Shown here: in pieces, positions 7,143-17,022 of the stretch | Layout: every line of letters begins with the position of its first letter | Position numbering within the stretch: the first letter of the stretch is position 1 | Assembly (NCBI GenBank): GCA_016744575.1 | Contig: JADGEC010000012.1 | Location: 5,217-47,143, forward strand | Direction of reading: 5' to 3' | From: Sulfurimonadaceae bacterium | Lineage (GTDB): Bacteria > Campylobacterota > Campylobacteria > Campylobacterales > Sulfurimonadaceae | Length of the DNA stretch: 41,927 nucleotides | Made by a program: the position numbers and the translations under genes | The notes under the pieces: model-generated | Told to the model about the DNA's origin: nothing | Seen by the model: the letters and a program-made list of their open reading frames with translations, nothing else | The model's database searches: none

Positions 7143-9785
7143 ATGAATAACACTAATCTAAGGCCTTTGTCTTTTGTGACATTAGCTTTGTTATTGAGTG
7201 CCAGCAGTGCCTTTGGAGACATCACCCTTGATGGGGTAATGGATGACTGGAGTGCTACTGAGCGCATCAACCTTCCACAAGACCTTCCGCCGATGATGGC
7301 TGAAGGCGATGCTGTCTATGGGAAGTATGAGAACGCTGCTTATATGTTTGCCATCGAGACTTCCGGTACAGCCATCGGGCCTGAGACGACGTTCTGGCTG
7401 AACACAGACAATGACAAAAACAGTGGTTATCAAGTCTGGGGATCTTATGGCGGCGCTGAATACTACGTCAATATCCACGCTGATGGTCAGCCCTATCTTT
7501 ACAGAGGCGATCCTTTTGGCGAGTTTGTCACGGGTCCATTGTCCTATCAGTTCAGTGCAGACAACACCGTTCTGGAGTTCTCTGTACCAGCAGACCTGAT
7601 CGGCTCTCCACAAGGGAAGATCAGTCTCATCGGTGATATCAACAATGCGGCCTTCTTTCCAGCGAACTACGGTTCAGGACAGTTCAAAGTCGCCAATGAG
7701 ACAATAGCACTACCACCACGTACTGACTTCAGTAAACGAGTAGGTATTGTCTATTCACAGACTAGTAAGACTCACTTCTTCGATGCAGAGCTACCTATAC
7801 AGAAAGCATATTCACAACTGTTTATGTCCATGCAGCATCAATCCATGATGGCGGGTATCCCTTTTGACCTTTTAAGTGAGGAGGATCTTACTGATATCTC
7901 CAAACTTGTCAACTATGATGCTCTGATATTTCCTTCGTTCGCTTCTGTCCCAACGGATAAGTCTGAAGCAATACACGATACGCTCTATCAGGCAGCTTAT
8001 CATTATGGTATAGGAATGATCACGGCCGGTGACTGGATGACCAATGATTCTGATGGTGTCTCCATAACTGGTGATGCCTACCGTCATATGAAGCAGATCC
8101 TAGGGATCGGCCGTGTGACAGGAGAAGGTCCGGTCTCTATCACGCTCAACGCCGGAGACATCACGCATCCTGCGATGCAGGATTATACTACAAACGAGAG
8201 TGTCTACGAATATGGTAACAACCACTGGTACAGCTATTATGCCGCCGTAAGTAACTCTACGACGTCACTACCAGTCACTGCTTTGGCGACACAGACGGTC
8301 ACTGGTAGCAATCCAGGTACTTATGATGCTGTTCTAGCAGATACTACAGGTGGTCGAAATGTGCACTTCAGTTCCCTGGAGTTCATGGGTGATACCAACT
8401 TGCTATGGTCTGCCCTTCAATGGTCAGTCTATGGTGATGATCGACCGGTAGCACTGAAGATGGGACGTGAGAACAGTCTATTCGTCTCACGAAACGATAT
8501 GGACCAGTCTCAGGAGATCTATGAAGTAAAAGAGAACGATGGTGCCCTGCTGCCTATCTTAAAGTATTGGAAACGTCGGTACAGTTTTGTAGGTAGTTAT
8601 TATATCAACATCGGTAACAACCCACCTGATCAGCGGACAGACTGGAACTACTCAGCACCTCTATATAAGAAATATATCACGCTGGGTAATGAGATCGGGA
8701 CACACTCTTTCACGCATCCGCATGATACGAACGAATTGACTCCTGCGGGTATCGAGTTCGAGTTCAAAGACTCAATGGACATCATCAGCGAACAGCTGAA
8801 TCCGACATGGCGAGGTCAAGACATCCGTGGTGGCGCAGTACCAGGTGCTCCAGAGGGAACTGAGACCTCGAAGGAGATCATGCAATACCTTGATTATCTT
8901 ACCGGTGGCTATTCCAGTGTCGGTGCAGGTTATCCGGGTGCGTTTGGTTATCTGACACCAGATTCGGACAAAGTATATCTTAGTCCGAACATGTCATTTG
9001 ACTTCACCCTCATCGAGTTTGGAGTCCCGGTCTATGATGAGAACAGCGGCCAGTGGGTACCGCATAAACTGACAGCTACAGAGGCACAACAGTATTGGGT
9101 CGATGAGTACAAGAGCCTGATGAGACATGCATCACAGCCTATCATCCATTGGCCATGGCACGATTATGGTCCAACGACTGGTTCAGCTGCGGGAGGAGTA
9201 TACAGCTTCTCGATGTTTGACAATACGATATCGACTGCTTACCGTGACCATGCGGAGTTTTTGACATCTGCTGATGTCGCACAACGTATCAAGGCATTCA
9301 AAGAGTCCAAAGTAAGTATGACTCAGAACGGGACATCTACGACGGTACAAGTCGATTCGACTAGTGCAGGTAAAGCTTCTATTGAAGTGGACTTGCTAGC
9401 TGGCAACAAGATACACAGTGTTGACAACTGGTATGCCTACAATGCTGAGCGGGTGTTCCTGGATAAAGATGGTGGAGAGTTCACCATCAATCAGGCATCC
9501 AATCAGGCAAACGTGACACATATTTCATCATTGCCGATGCGTGCTGATCTACTCACTGTCACAGGAGACGGAAACTATCTCGACTTCACGTTTGAAGGAG
9601 AGGGAAAGGTGCGAGTACATCTCGCGAAGAACAAAAGAAATTACAGGTTTAGCGGGGCTGACAGAGTCAGACGCGTTAATAGAAACACTGTAGACCTTGA
9701 GTTTAGAGGTTTTGGTGTACACACAGTCTCGATCAAAGCTAAAAGTACCAATAATTGGTATTCATGGTATTGGTGGAGACGATAG
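7143..9785 (+). CDS. Secreted polysaccharide deacetylase-like protein (NodB fold, CE18/Agd3-like architecture)
   Basis: 880-residue exported protein. Residues 1-25 are a signal peptide. Residues about 26-185 resemble a CBM9/DOMON-type beta-sandwich (D-G-V-M-D-D-W start). Residues about 197-435 look like an alpha/beta Rossmann-type or GATase-like region. Residues about 440-690 resemble a polysaccharide deacetylase: N451-D452-M-D454 at the usual Asp motif, H521-S-F-T-H525-P as the metal-binding motif, and I-H-W-P-W-H-D around 668-674 as a late catalytic-His region. Residues about 745-870 form another beta-rich region. The last nine residues are the odd W-Y-S-W-Y-W-W-R-R. A strong GGAGG precedes the ATG. 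The arrangement recalls fungal Agd3 (family CE18), which deacetylates a biofilm galactosaminogalactan; that match is from memory. A c-di-GMP enzyme gene follows on the same strand, supporting an exopolysaccharide role. Confidence 0.75.
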   Translation: MNNTNLRPLSFVTLALLLSASSAFGDITLDGVMDDWSATERINLPQDLPPMMAEGDAVYGKYENAAYMFAIETSGTAIGPETTFWLNTDNDKNSGYQVWGSYGGAEYYVNIHADGQPYLYRGDPFGEFVTGPLSYQFSADNTVLEFSVPADLIGSPQGKISLIGDINNAAFFPANYGSGQFKVANETIALPPRTDFSKRVGIVYSQTSKTHFFDAELPIQKAYSQLFMSMQHQSMMAGIPFDLLSEEDLTDISKLVNYDALIFPSFASVPTDKSEAIHDTLYQAAYHYGIGMITAGDWMTNDSDGVSITGDAYRHMKQILGIGRVTGEGPVSITLNAGDITHPAMQDYTTNESVYEYGNNHWYSYYAAVSNSTTSLPVTALATQTVTGSNPGTYDAVLADTTGGRNVHFSSLEFMGDTNLLWSALQWSVYGDDRPVALKMGRENSLFVSRNDMDQSQEIYEVKENDGALLPILKYWKRRYSFVGSYYINIGNNPPDQRTDWNYSAPLYKKYITLGNEIGTHSFTHPHDTNELTPAGIEFEFKDSMDIISEQLNPTWRGQDIRGGAVPGAPEGTETSKEIMQYLDYLTGGYSSVGAGYPGAFGYLTPDSDKVYLSPNMSFDFTLIEFGVPVYDENSGQWVPHKLTATEAQQYWVDEYKSLMRHASQPIIHWPWHDYGPTTGSAAGGVYSFSMFDNTISTAYRDHAEFLTSADVAQRIKAFKESKVSMTQNGTSTTVQVDSTSAGKASIEVDLLAGNKIHSVDNWYAYNAERVFLDKDGGEFTINQASNQANVTHISSLPMRADLLTVTGDGNYLDFTFEGEGKVRVHLAKNKRNYRFSGADRVRRVNRNTVDLEFRGFGVHTVSIKAKSTNNWYSWYWWRR

Positions 9786-9961
9786 ACGTTCAAAGGACTG
9801 GAGAGCTAAACGCTCTTCAGCTCTACTACTTGATACCTTAGACGATAAGATAGTCACTGTACTATTACGATTCAAGACATTCCCCAAAACAGAATATCAT
9901 TTACTTAAATACCATAGCTCCATTATGCTATTATGCATAAACATAATGATAAGGTAAGATA

Positions 9962-12900
9962 ATGGCTATGTATTGCAGAAGGCTTCTGCTATCACTACTA
10001 CTTTTTCTCACAATACCATTATCTGCCAACGACTCAACTAAGACCGACACCATCTCCTTACAACTAAAATGGAAACACAGCTTTCAGTTCGCCGGTTTCT
10101 ACATGGCAAAAGAGAAAGGTCTCTATGCTGATGCGGGTCTAGATGTCTCCGTCAAAGAGATAGGTTCAGAAGTCGATCTTGTCGCAGACGTACTATCCGG
10201 TAGATCGACTTATGCTATCTCAGACTCTGCTCTGATACTTGACAGGATGCAAGGCGCTGATGTCGTAGCACTCAGTGCTATCCTTCAACGTTCTCCTGTC
10301 GCTTTGATGGTCTTAAGTTCCTCTGGTATTGAAAAAGTCGAAGACCTACAGGGCAAGCGGGTGATGATAGACTCTACTTCTGCCCAAAATGTCTCTATCA
10401 TGGCTATGTTAAAAAGTCGTCTCGGTGAGGCTACGTTCGATATTGTACCGATGTCCTATGATATCGATGAGCTCATCAAAGATCGGGTCGATGCCTTTAC
10501 AGTCTATATTGCCGATCAGCCAATGACACTTGAAGCCAGAGGCATCAAATACAGACTGCTCGATCCGACAACACACGGGTTTGATTTCTACGGCGATATG
10601 CTCTTTACCTCCTCCAAAGAGCTCTCTACACATCCGAGGCGTGTCAAAAAGTTTGTCGATGCCAGTACCAAAGGATGGGAATACGCTTTTGATCATATCG
10701 ATGAGACTATCGAAGTGATCTTAAGACATTACGACTCGCAGGGTCTTTCAGCTGAGAAACTACGTAAAGAGGCCCTGGTACTCAAAGCGTTAAGTAAGAT
10801 CGATCTTGGCGTGTTTGGAGAATTAGACCCGATCAAGATCATGAATATTGCCAACATCTTCGCTGTACTCGGCATGGCAGGTGATCAAGAGCGATTACAT
10901 GACTTTATCTTTCGACCTGAACAGATCGTCTTAAAAAGTGCACACAAAGAGTTCCTGGCAGAACATCCACAGATCAAGGTATCGTGTATGTCACACCTCG
11001 AACCACTAGAGTTCACCAGTGATGGCAGCTGCCAGGGCTTCTCTCCAGACTTAGTCCGTCTCATTGCCGACAAAGTCGGCCTGGACGTAGTATTTGAACC
11101 TTATGATGATCACGTGAATATCCACAAAGCACTATTGACACGTGATATTGATATCATGCAATTAGCGTCTGATCTGATATTGAACAGGTTCTATGCAACA
11201 CTCAGCAGCTCTTATTTTGACATCAACACCGTCATCGTCACACAAAAAAGCAGAGACGATATCCATACTATCGATGACCTTACTGACAAAAGAGTAGCAC
11301 TGCTAAAAGATTCCCTGATCACCAAGGGTGCAAAGCTGCGCTATCCAACTACAAATATCGTCGAATTCGATAACGTGAAGAGTATGCTCGAAGCAGTCGC
11401 CTTTGGTAAAGTCGATGCCATGGTCAATGAGCACCGGATCGTGACCTACATGATGCACAAGCACGCTTTTGGTGACCTGAAGATCACCGGACGTATCGAT
11501 ACTTCCAAGATCATCCAAGAGCTCTCTTTCGGTATCAGAAACGACTGGCCAATACTCAACGAGATATTTGATGAAGCTTTGAACACCATCAGCGAAGAGG
11601 AGATACTCGCACTTGAACAAGAGTGGTTTCATAAATATTTACGACCTGATGGACCAACAGAACATCTTCAATTGAAGTTTGAAGAAGATGAGAAGAGTTA
11701 TCTGCAGGAGAAAAAGAAGCTCACAATGTGTCTCCCCTCAAACATCCCACCATTTGTCATCTATGAAGAGGATAAGCTAAGCGGGATGGCTGGTGATTAT
11801 GTTGGGTTTTTTGAAGAGAGAATGAATATACGTATTGAACCTGTCGCGAGCGATAACACGTCTGATTACATCCGTTCCGTGATCGATGGCGATTGCGATC
11901 TCTATATCGTCTTACAAAAGAGCCCCCGCTTTAAAGATCTTGTCTTATTGACAAAGCCCTATTTCGATGACCCACTCGTCATAGTCACAAAGGTAGACGA
12001 ACCATTCATACCAGACCTGCATGCTATTGACGGAAAAAAGGTCGGAGCTATTCAAGGGACTGTCATGAAAGATGCCATGGAGAACAGTTATCCAGAGCTG
12101 GACATGATCGGTGTCGAAAGTATATATCAGGCTCTAAATAGTGTCCTTAATGGTGAACTATACGGTTTTGTCTATCCTATGGTCGTCTTGAACCACATGG
12201 TCCAAACAGAGTACCCTGGCCAGTTACGTATCTCAGGAAGGTCCGATAAAAGGTTCAGCGGGAGCATAGGTGTTCGTAAAGACGATCCAATCCTGCATGA
12301 GATCTTTGAGAAAGTCATCTTGGACATGACACCCGATATCAAAAACAATATCTATGCCAAGTGGGTCTCTGTGAAATACGAGCGGGGCTACGACTATGCT
12401 CTGTTATGGAAAGTCGCTGCTGCCTTCACACTTCTGCTGATCATCGTCTTGTTTTGGAACCGCAGGCTCATCATCCATCGCCGGGAGATCGACGCTAAAA
12501 ACCAGGAACTTGAAGCAGAAAAGCTGAAAGTAGATCATATCGCTTACCATGATCACCTCACCGGTCTCTCCAATCGCGTCGCTTTAAGCAGGATACTTGA
12601 GCATGCCATCAATGTCGCTCATCGTCGTCATGACCTTTTGGGACTTCTCTTCATAGACCTTGACCGTTTTAAGATCGTCAATGATACGCTGGGACACCAT
12701 GTCGGCGACGAGATGCTCAAGGTAGTCGCCAAAAGGCTCGAAAGCGTCATCCGTGATGCCGATGTACTTGCACGTGTTGGCGGTGATGAGTTCATCGTCT
12801 TGTTAGAAGGGATGAAGCATCAGGACGAAGCTGCACTAGTCTCAGAGAAGATATTAAAAAGTATCAAAGAACAAATACATGTCGACGAGTATGAATTAAA

Positions 12901-13822
12901 TACGACTGCAAGTATCGGGATCGCACTTTATCCTGATGATGGTGAGGATATAAACAGCTTGATCAAGAATGCCGATAGTGCTATGTATCTGGCAAAAGCA
13001 GAGGGTAAAGACAGTTACCGCTATTATACAAAACATCTCTCTGATGAGGTACATGAGCGTCTCACCTTGGAACACTATCTACGCCATGCTCTTGAGAAAG
13101 ATGAGTTCTCACTGGTCTTTCAACCCCAGTATGATCTGGCTACACACAAGATCATCGCCGCAGAAGCACTATTACGTTGGGACCGTCACGAGCGCGATGT
13201 CATCACACCGAACAGATTTATACCAATAGCTGAAGACAGTGGCGTGATCTTGGCTATTGGAGAGTGGGTCTTTATCAATGCCTGTAAAGAGTTCTTGAAG
13301 TGGCGATCATTGGGACTGGATATAGAACAGATCTCTATCAATGTATCAAGTGTACAGTTTAACCAAGAAGATGTCGTCGAACATTTCAAGACGATGATCG
13401 AAGAGGTAGGCATCGAAGCAGGGTCAGTAGAACTTGAGATCACGGAACGCTATGTGATGGAACACACCAAACAAAATCAGGACATCCTTGATGAATTGAG
13501 AGATATCGGGTTTAAGATATCGATCGATGATTTCGGTACAGGCTACTCATCGATGAGTTATCTGAAGACCCTGCCGCTAGATACCATCAAGATCGACAAG
13601 TCGTTCATCGATGACATCCCGCATGGACCCAATGATGTTGCTATCACAAAAGCTATTTTGGTACTTGCCAAAAGCCTTGAGTATACCGTTGTGGCCGAAG
13701 GCATCGAGAACATCGATCAAGAACACTTCCTAAAAACACATCAGTGTGATATTGGTCAGGGATATCTTTTCAGCAGACCACTGACACCTCAGGCATTTAT
13801 AGCCTTTTGTTCGCGATCATAA
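9962..13822 (+). CDS. Membrane GGDEF-EAL protein with three periplasmic solute-binding domains
   Basis: 1286 residues. A signal peptide (1-23) is followed by an NMT1/THI5-like binding domain (about 32-310; L-Q-L-K-W-K-H-S-F-Q-F-A-G-F-Y pattern). Two SBP_bac_3-like domains follow (about 335-560 and 585-800), then one membrane helix (about 813-832), then GGDEF and EAL domains. The cyclase site is G940-G-D-E-F944, with an RxxD inhibition site (R931-D934) five residues before it. The phosphodiesterase motif starts E1068-A-L, and later D-D-F-G-T-G-Y and A-E-G-I-E elements are intact. Both activities may therefore exist. The periplasmic part should sense small molecules, perhaps pyrimidine-like and amino-acid-like compounds; ligands are unknown. 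An AAGGT precedes the ATG. Its end is only 15 bp from the convergent neighbour, with no clear terminator between. Confidence 0.92.
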   Translation: MAMYCRRLLLSLLLFLTIPLSANDSTKTDTISLQLKWKHSFQFAGFYMAKEKGLYADAGLDVSVKEIGSEVDLVADVLSGRSTYAISDSALILDRMQGADVVALSAILQRSPVALMVLSSSGIEKVEDLQGKRVMIDSTSAQNVSIMAMLKSRLGEATFDIVPMSYDIDELIKDRVDAFTVYIADQPMTLEARGIKYRLLDPTTHGFDFYGDMLFTSSKELSTHPRRVKKFVDASTKGWEYAFDHIDETIEVILRHYDSQGLSAEKLRKEALVLKALSKIDLGVFGELDPIKIMNIANIFAVLGMAGDQERLHDFIFRPEQIVLKSAHKEFLAEHPQIKVSCMSHLEPLEFTSDGSCQGFSPDLVRLIADKVGLDVVFEPYDDHVNIHKALLTRDIDIMQLASDLILNRFYATLSSSYFDINTVIVTQKSRDDIHTIDDLTDKRVALLKDSLITKGAKLRYPTTNIVEFDNVKSMLEAVAFGKVDAMVNEHRIVTYMMHKHAFGDLKITGRIDTSKIIQELSFGIRNDWPILNEIFDEALNTISEEEILALEQEWFHKYLRPDGPTEHLQLKFEEDEKSYLQEKKKLTMCLPSNIPPFVIYEEDKLSGMAGDYVGFFEERMNIRIEPVASDNTSDYIRSVIDGDCDLYIVLQKSPRFKDLVLLTKPYFDDPLVIVTKVDEPFIPDLHAIDGKKVGAIQGTVMKDAMENSYPELDMIGVESIYQALNSVLNGELYGFVYPMVVLNHMVQTEYPGQLRISGRSDKRFSGSIGVRKDDPILHEIFEKVILDMTPDIKNNIYAKWVSVKYERGYDYALLWKVAAAFTLLLIIVLFWNRRLIIHRREIDAKNQELEAEKLKVDHIAYHDHLTGLSNRVALSRILEHAINVAHRRHDLLGLLFIDLDRFKIVNDTLGHHVGDEMLKVVAKRLESVIRDADVLARVGGDEFIVLLEGMKHQDEAALVSEKILKSIKEQIHVDEYELNTTASIGIALYPDDGEDINSLIKNADSAMYLAKAEGKDSYRYYTKHLSDEVHERLTLEHYLRHALEKDEFSLVFQPQYDLATHKIIAAEALLRWDRHERDVITPNRFIPIAEDSGVILAIGEWVFINACKEFLKWRSLGLDIEQISINVSSVQFNQEDVVEHFKTMIEEVGIEAGSVELEITERYVMEHTKQNQDILDELRDIGFKISIDDFGTGYSSMSYLKTLPLDTIKIDKSFIDDIPHGPNDVAITKAILVLAKSLEYTVVAEGIENIDQEHFLKTHQCDIGQGYLFSRPLTPQAFIAFCSRS

Positions 13823-13837
13823 GAGTTAGCGTGCACT

Positions 13838-16768
13838 TTATTTTGACCTCAACAACTTCTCGATCTCTTCTGCCGGCATTGGTCTTGCATAGAGATAACC
13901 CTGTATATTAGGACAGCCATTTTCCAGCATAAAATCTCTTTGTCCCTCAGTCTCTACCCCTTCGGCCACTATTTCGAGGTTCAGACTCTGTGCCAAGGCT
14001 ATCACTGCTCTGGTGATGGCAGCATCCTCTTCATCACCTGGAAGATCACGGACAAAGGATTGATCTATCTTAAGTTTATCGATAGGCAGTCGTTTGAGAT
14101 AGGAGAGGGATGAGTAACCTGTCCCAAAATCATCCAGGGCCAAAGAGATGCCCATCTTGCTGATCTCATGCAGTCTGGCAATAGAGGTCTCTGGCTTTTT
14201 CATCATCTCACGTTCTGTCACTTCCAGCTCGATGTTCTCCATACTACAGCCACTCTTCTCGATCATCTCAAGCAATATGCTGAGCATCTCTTTCTCCTGA
14301 AGCTGTTTGATAGAGAGATTAAGAGCTATCTTTCCGGGATGATATCCCAACTCATACCACTTTTGCATCTGTGCCATAGCGGTCTCCATCACCCAGTGGT
14401 CAAGTTCGACTATCAGACCTGTCTCCTCCGCCAACGGCAAGAATCGATTTGGCGCGACCAGACCCAGTTCAGGGTGTTCCCAGCGTATGAGCGCTTCCAT
14501 GCCGATGATACGTTCACTCTTGGCATCTATCTGCGGCTGATAATAGACTATGAGTTCCTCGTTATCTACTGCACGCCTTAGGTTTGACTCCATCAATACC
14601 CGCTCAAAAGCCAACTCTGTCATCTCCGCTGTATAGAACTGGTAGCTGTTACGTCCTTCGTCTTTAGCACGGTACATAGCTGCATCAGCATTTTTTATCA
14701 GAGTCTGCACACTCTCTCCATCTTGAGGGTAGAGACTGATACCGATACTTCCGGTAAGGAATAGATGGTGTTCATCGATCAACATAGGAGCTTTCATCGC
14801 TTCGATGATCTTCTCAGCCAGCAAGACTGCAGACTGCGGGTCTTGTAACTTCTCCATGATAAGCATGAACTCATCACCACCCATACGTGCAAGTGTATCC
14901 TCCTCTCGTACACTTGCCTGTAGACGATGGGTAAAGTTTTTAAGGACCTCATCACCAACATCATGTCCTAGTGAGTCATTTATCTGTTTAAAATGATCCA
15001 GATCGATAAAGAAGACTGCTATCTGCGCTTTATTACGTTTAGCTTTATAGATAGCCTGTCCGAGACGGTCATTGAAAAGGACCCGGTTGGGAAGTCCCGT
15101 CAAGGCATCATGATGCACCTGGTGCGCCAGGATCTCTTTTTGCTCTTTTAACGTCTGTTCGACTTCTATCTGAGTAGTCACATCAAGGATAGTACCGATG
15201 ATCTCTATAGGCATACCCTCTTCATCATAAGTCAGTTCCCCTATCTCATGGACATATCGGAGCGTCCCATCTTTTTGAACTATCTGATGCACGATGTCAT
15301 AAGGTCTAAGCTTATCTCCAAGACAGGCAGTGATCGCTTCATTGACTCGCACCTGTTCACTCTCAGGCAGATAACTCAGATAACGTTCATAAGTAGGTGC
15401 AAGACTCTGTACCTCTTCTCCAAAGATACGATACACCTCATCACTCCACTGCAGGTCATTTGTGAGAACATCCCATTTCCAGCTTCCCAGATGTGCGATC
15501 TGTTGCGCTGTTGAAAGGTATTTCTGACTCTCCTGAAGTCTAAGCTCAGCCTCTTTTTGTTCAGTGATATCCGTATGGGTACCTATCATCCGAACAGGGG
15601 TACCTGCTTTATCAAACCTGACAACACCTCTAGCCAATATCCAGACCCAATGACCCTTTTTATGTCTCTGCCTGAACTCGACCTGATAAAGATCTTTTTG
15701 CTTAGAGAACACACTCTCAAGCTCATGCTCCGCCATTACCAGATCATGCGGATGAACACTCCTTCTCCAGGTCGCTATGACATCTTGCAGTTCATTATCC
15801 TCGTAACCGATGATCGCTTTCCATCTTGGAGAGAAATAAGCATCATCACTGAGTAGGTCCCAGTCCCAAAGACCATCGTTACTACCCGTAAAGGCATAGT
15901 CCATCCGCTCTTTATAAGTGACCAGGTCAGCTTCTTTACGTTTTATCTCAGTGATGTCTTGGGTGATACCTACGATCCCTGCTACTTCGTCTGCACTGTC
16001 TATCAGCGGTATCTTGGAGGTCAGAAGATAGTGAGAGATCCCCTCTATACTCTTTTCTTGCTCTTCAAGATTAAGTATCGGTAGTCTGGAGGTAATGATC
16101 TTTTGATCGTTTTGCCGATATCTATCAGCATAGGTCTGGATGTTCAGGTCGATATCACTTTTACCTATGACATCGTCAAAGTCCTTTAGGCCCTTCTCTT
16201 CCAAAAAGGCCTTATTGCCTCCTTGGTAGAGTGAGTCTCTGTCTTTCCAGTAAACGGAGAAAGGGATCGTATCGATGATAGTACGTATTAGGTTACGCTC
16301 TTGTGCCAGCTCAGTCGTCCGATTGACGACTTCATCCTTAAGTCTTATCTTCAGATCATAAAGCTCACTGTTCACCTCCTCTAGCTTTTCATCTAGAAAC
16401 AGTGGTCGTATCGATTTTTTGATCTTTTTTAGCAGTTGAAGATGATCTATGGGTTTTAACAGATAAGTATCGATATCTAGATCAATAAAACGTACAAGTA
16501 CCTCACTCTCATACAAGGCCGTTATGACGATAACGGGAATATCACTTCTCTCTTCACGGATCTTTTCGAGCATGTCCAGCCCATTGAACTCTCCCGTCTC
16601 TATATCTGTGATGATCAGGTCAGGCGTATACCTTTTAAAGAGTTCATACCCTTCAGTAGCATCTTTAGCAGTATAGAGGGTCTTGACCTGCTTACGCAAA
16701 AAAAAGTCGATCTCTTCCAAGATATCGACATCACCCTCTACATAAAGCAGAGTCAATGTATCTAACAT
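13838..16768 (-). CDS. Response regulator with REC-PAS-PAS-PAS-GGDEF-EAL domains
   Basis: 976-residue cytoplasmic c-di-GMP signalling protein. The receiver domain (1-115) has phospho-acceptor D55, T83 and K105. Its N-terminal acidic pair reads V-E11-G12-D13, so the usual second acid is Gly. A helical linker (125-155) leads to three PAS domains at about 155-275, 285-405 and 415-535; the second and third have PAC-like I-T-E or V-T-T ends. The GGDEF site is G630-G-D-E-F634 with an RxxD inhibition site at R621-D624. The EAL domain begins around 720 and has intact E-A-L-I-R-W and D-D-F-G-T-G-Y motifs. No histidine kinase gene is nearby. It faces the other GGDEF-EAL gene, but the two are not similar outside the output domains. 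Confidence 0.93.
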   Translation of the reverse strand: MLDTLTLLYVEGDVDILEEIDFFLRKQVKTLYTAKDATEGYELFKRYTPDLIITDIETGEFNGLDMLEKIREERSDIPVIVITALYESEVLVRFIDLDIDTYLLKPIDHLQLLKKIKKSIRPLFLDEKLEEVNSELYDLKIRLKDEVVNRTTELAQERNLIRTIIDTIPFSVYWKDRDSLYQGGNKAFLEEKGLKDFDDVIGKSDIDLNIQTYADRYRQNDQKIITSRLPILNLEEQEKSIEGISHYLLTSKIPLIDSADEVAGIVGITQDITEIKRKEADLVTYKERMDYAFTGSNDGLWDWDLLSDDAYFSPRWKAIIGYEDNELQDVIATWRRSVHPHDLVMAEHELESVFSKQKDLYQVEFRQRHKKGHWVWILARGVVRFDKAGTPVRMIGTHTDITEQKEAELRLQESQKYLSTAQQIAHLGSWKWDVLTNDLQWSDEVYRIFGEEVQSLAPTYERYLSYLPESEQVRVNEAITACLGDKLRPYDIVHQIVQKDGTLRYVHEIGELTYDEEGMPIEIIGTILDVTTQIEVEQTLKEQKEILAHQVHHDALTGLPNRVLFNDRLGQAIYKAKRNKAQIAVFFIDLDHFKQINDSLGHDVGDEVLKNFTHRLQASVREEDTLARMGGDEFMLIMEKLQDPQSAVLLAEKIIEAMKAPMLIDEHHLFLTGSIGISLYPQDGESVQTLIKNADAAMYRAKDEGRNSYQFYTAEMTELAFERVLMESNLRRAVDNEELIVYYQPQIDAKSERIIGMEALIRWEHPELGLVAPNRFLPLAEETGLIVELDHWVMETAMAQMQKWYELGYHPGKIALNLSIKQLQEKEMLSILLEMIEKSGCSMENIELEVTEREMMKKPETSIARLHEISKMGISLALDDFGTGYSSLSYLKRLPIDKLKIDQSFVRDLPGDEEDAAITRAVIALAQSLNLEIVAEGVETEGQRDFMLENGCPNIQGYLYARPMPAEEIEKLLRSK

Positions 16769-17022
16769 CCATCATCCTTACATACGCTAAATATTAGTAA
16801 CATTATATCACTTATTTTAATCATATCAGCTTACATGCTCTTCTTTTGCTCTGTAGGTCTTCAAAAATCGTAAGTGTCACAGTGTCACAAGGTCGCAGGA
16901 GAAAAGAGTAGATAGTGATTTTCTAGCTGAAAGGGGAAGTACAGATCTGCTATCTTTTTAGTCTATGCAGATCATACTGTGGTCATATCTAAAGCTGGCG
17001 TATCACCAAGCTCACTTTACCT
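16769..17022. promoter_or_regulatory. Region between the c-di-GMP regulator and mscS-like gene
   Basis: 254 bp upstream of the REC-PAS-GGDEF-EAL gene and downstream of the MscS-like gene, both minus strand. It contains two abutting copies of GTGTCACA (16874-16881 and 16882-16889), a possible regulator site. It also has a perfect 7-bp inverted repeat GATCTGC/GCAGATC with a 16-base spacer (16944-16973), and an imperfect hairpin near 16991-17012 just past the mscS-like stop. None has a T-run typical of a terminator. Confidence 0.35.

Noticed and set aside
13823-13837. Terminator between the two convergent c-di-GMP genes
   Set aside because: Only 15 bp separate the stops and no hairpin with a T-run is visible.
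16874-16889. Tandem GTGTCACA as the start of a CRISPR or longer repeat array
   Set aside because: Only two 8-bp units with no spacer; kept only as a weak regulatory candidate.
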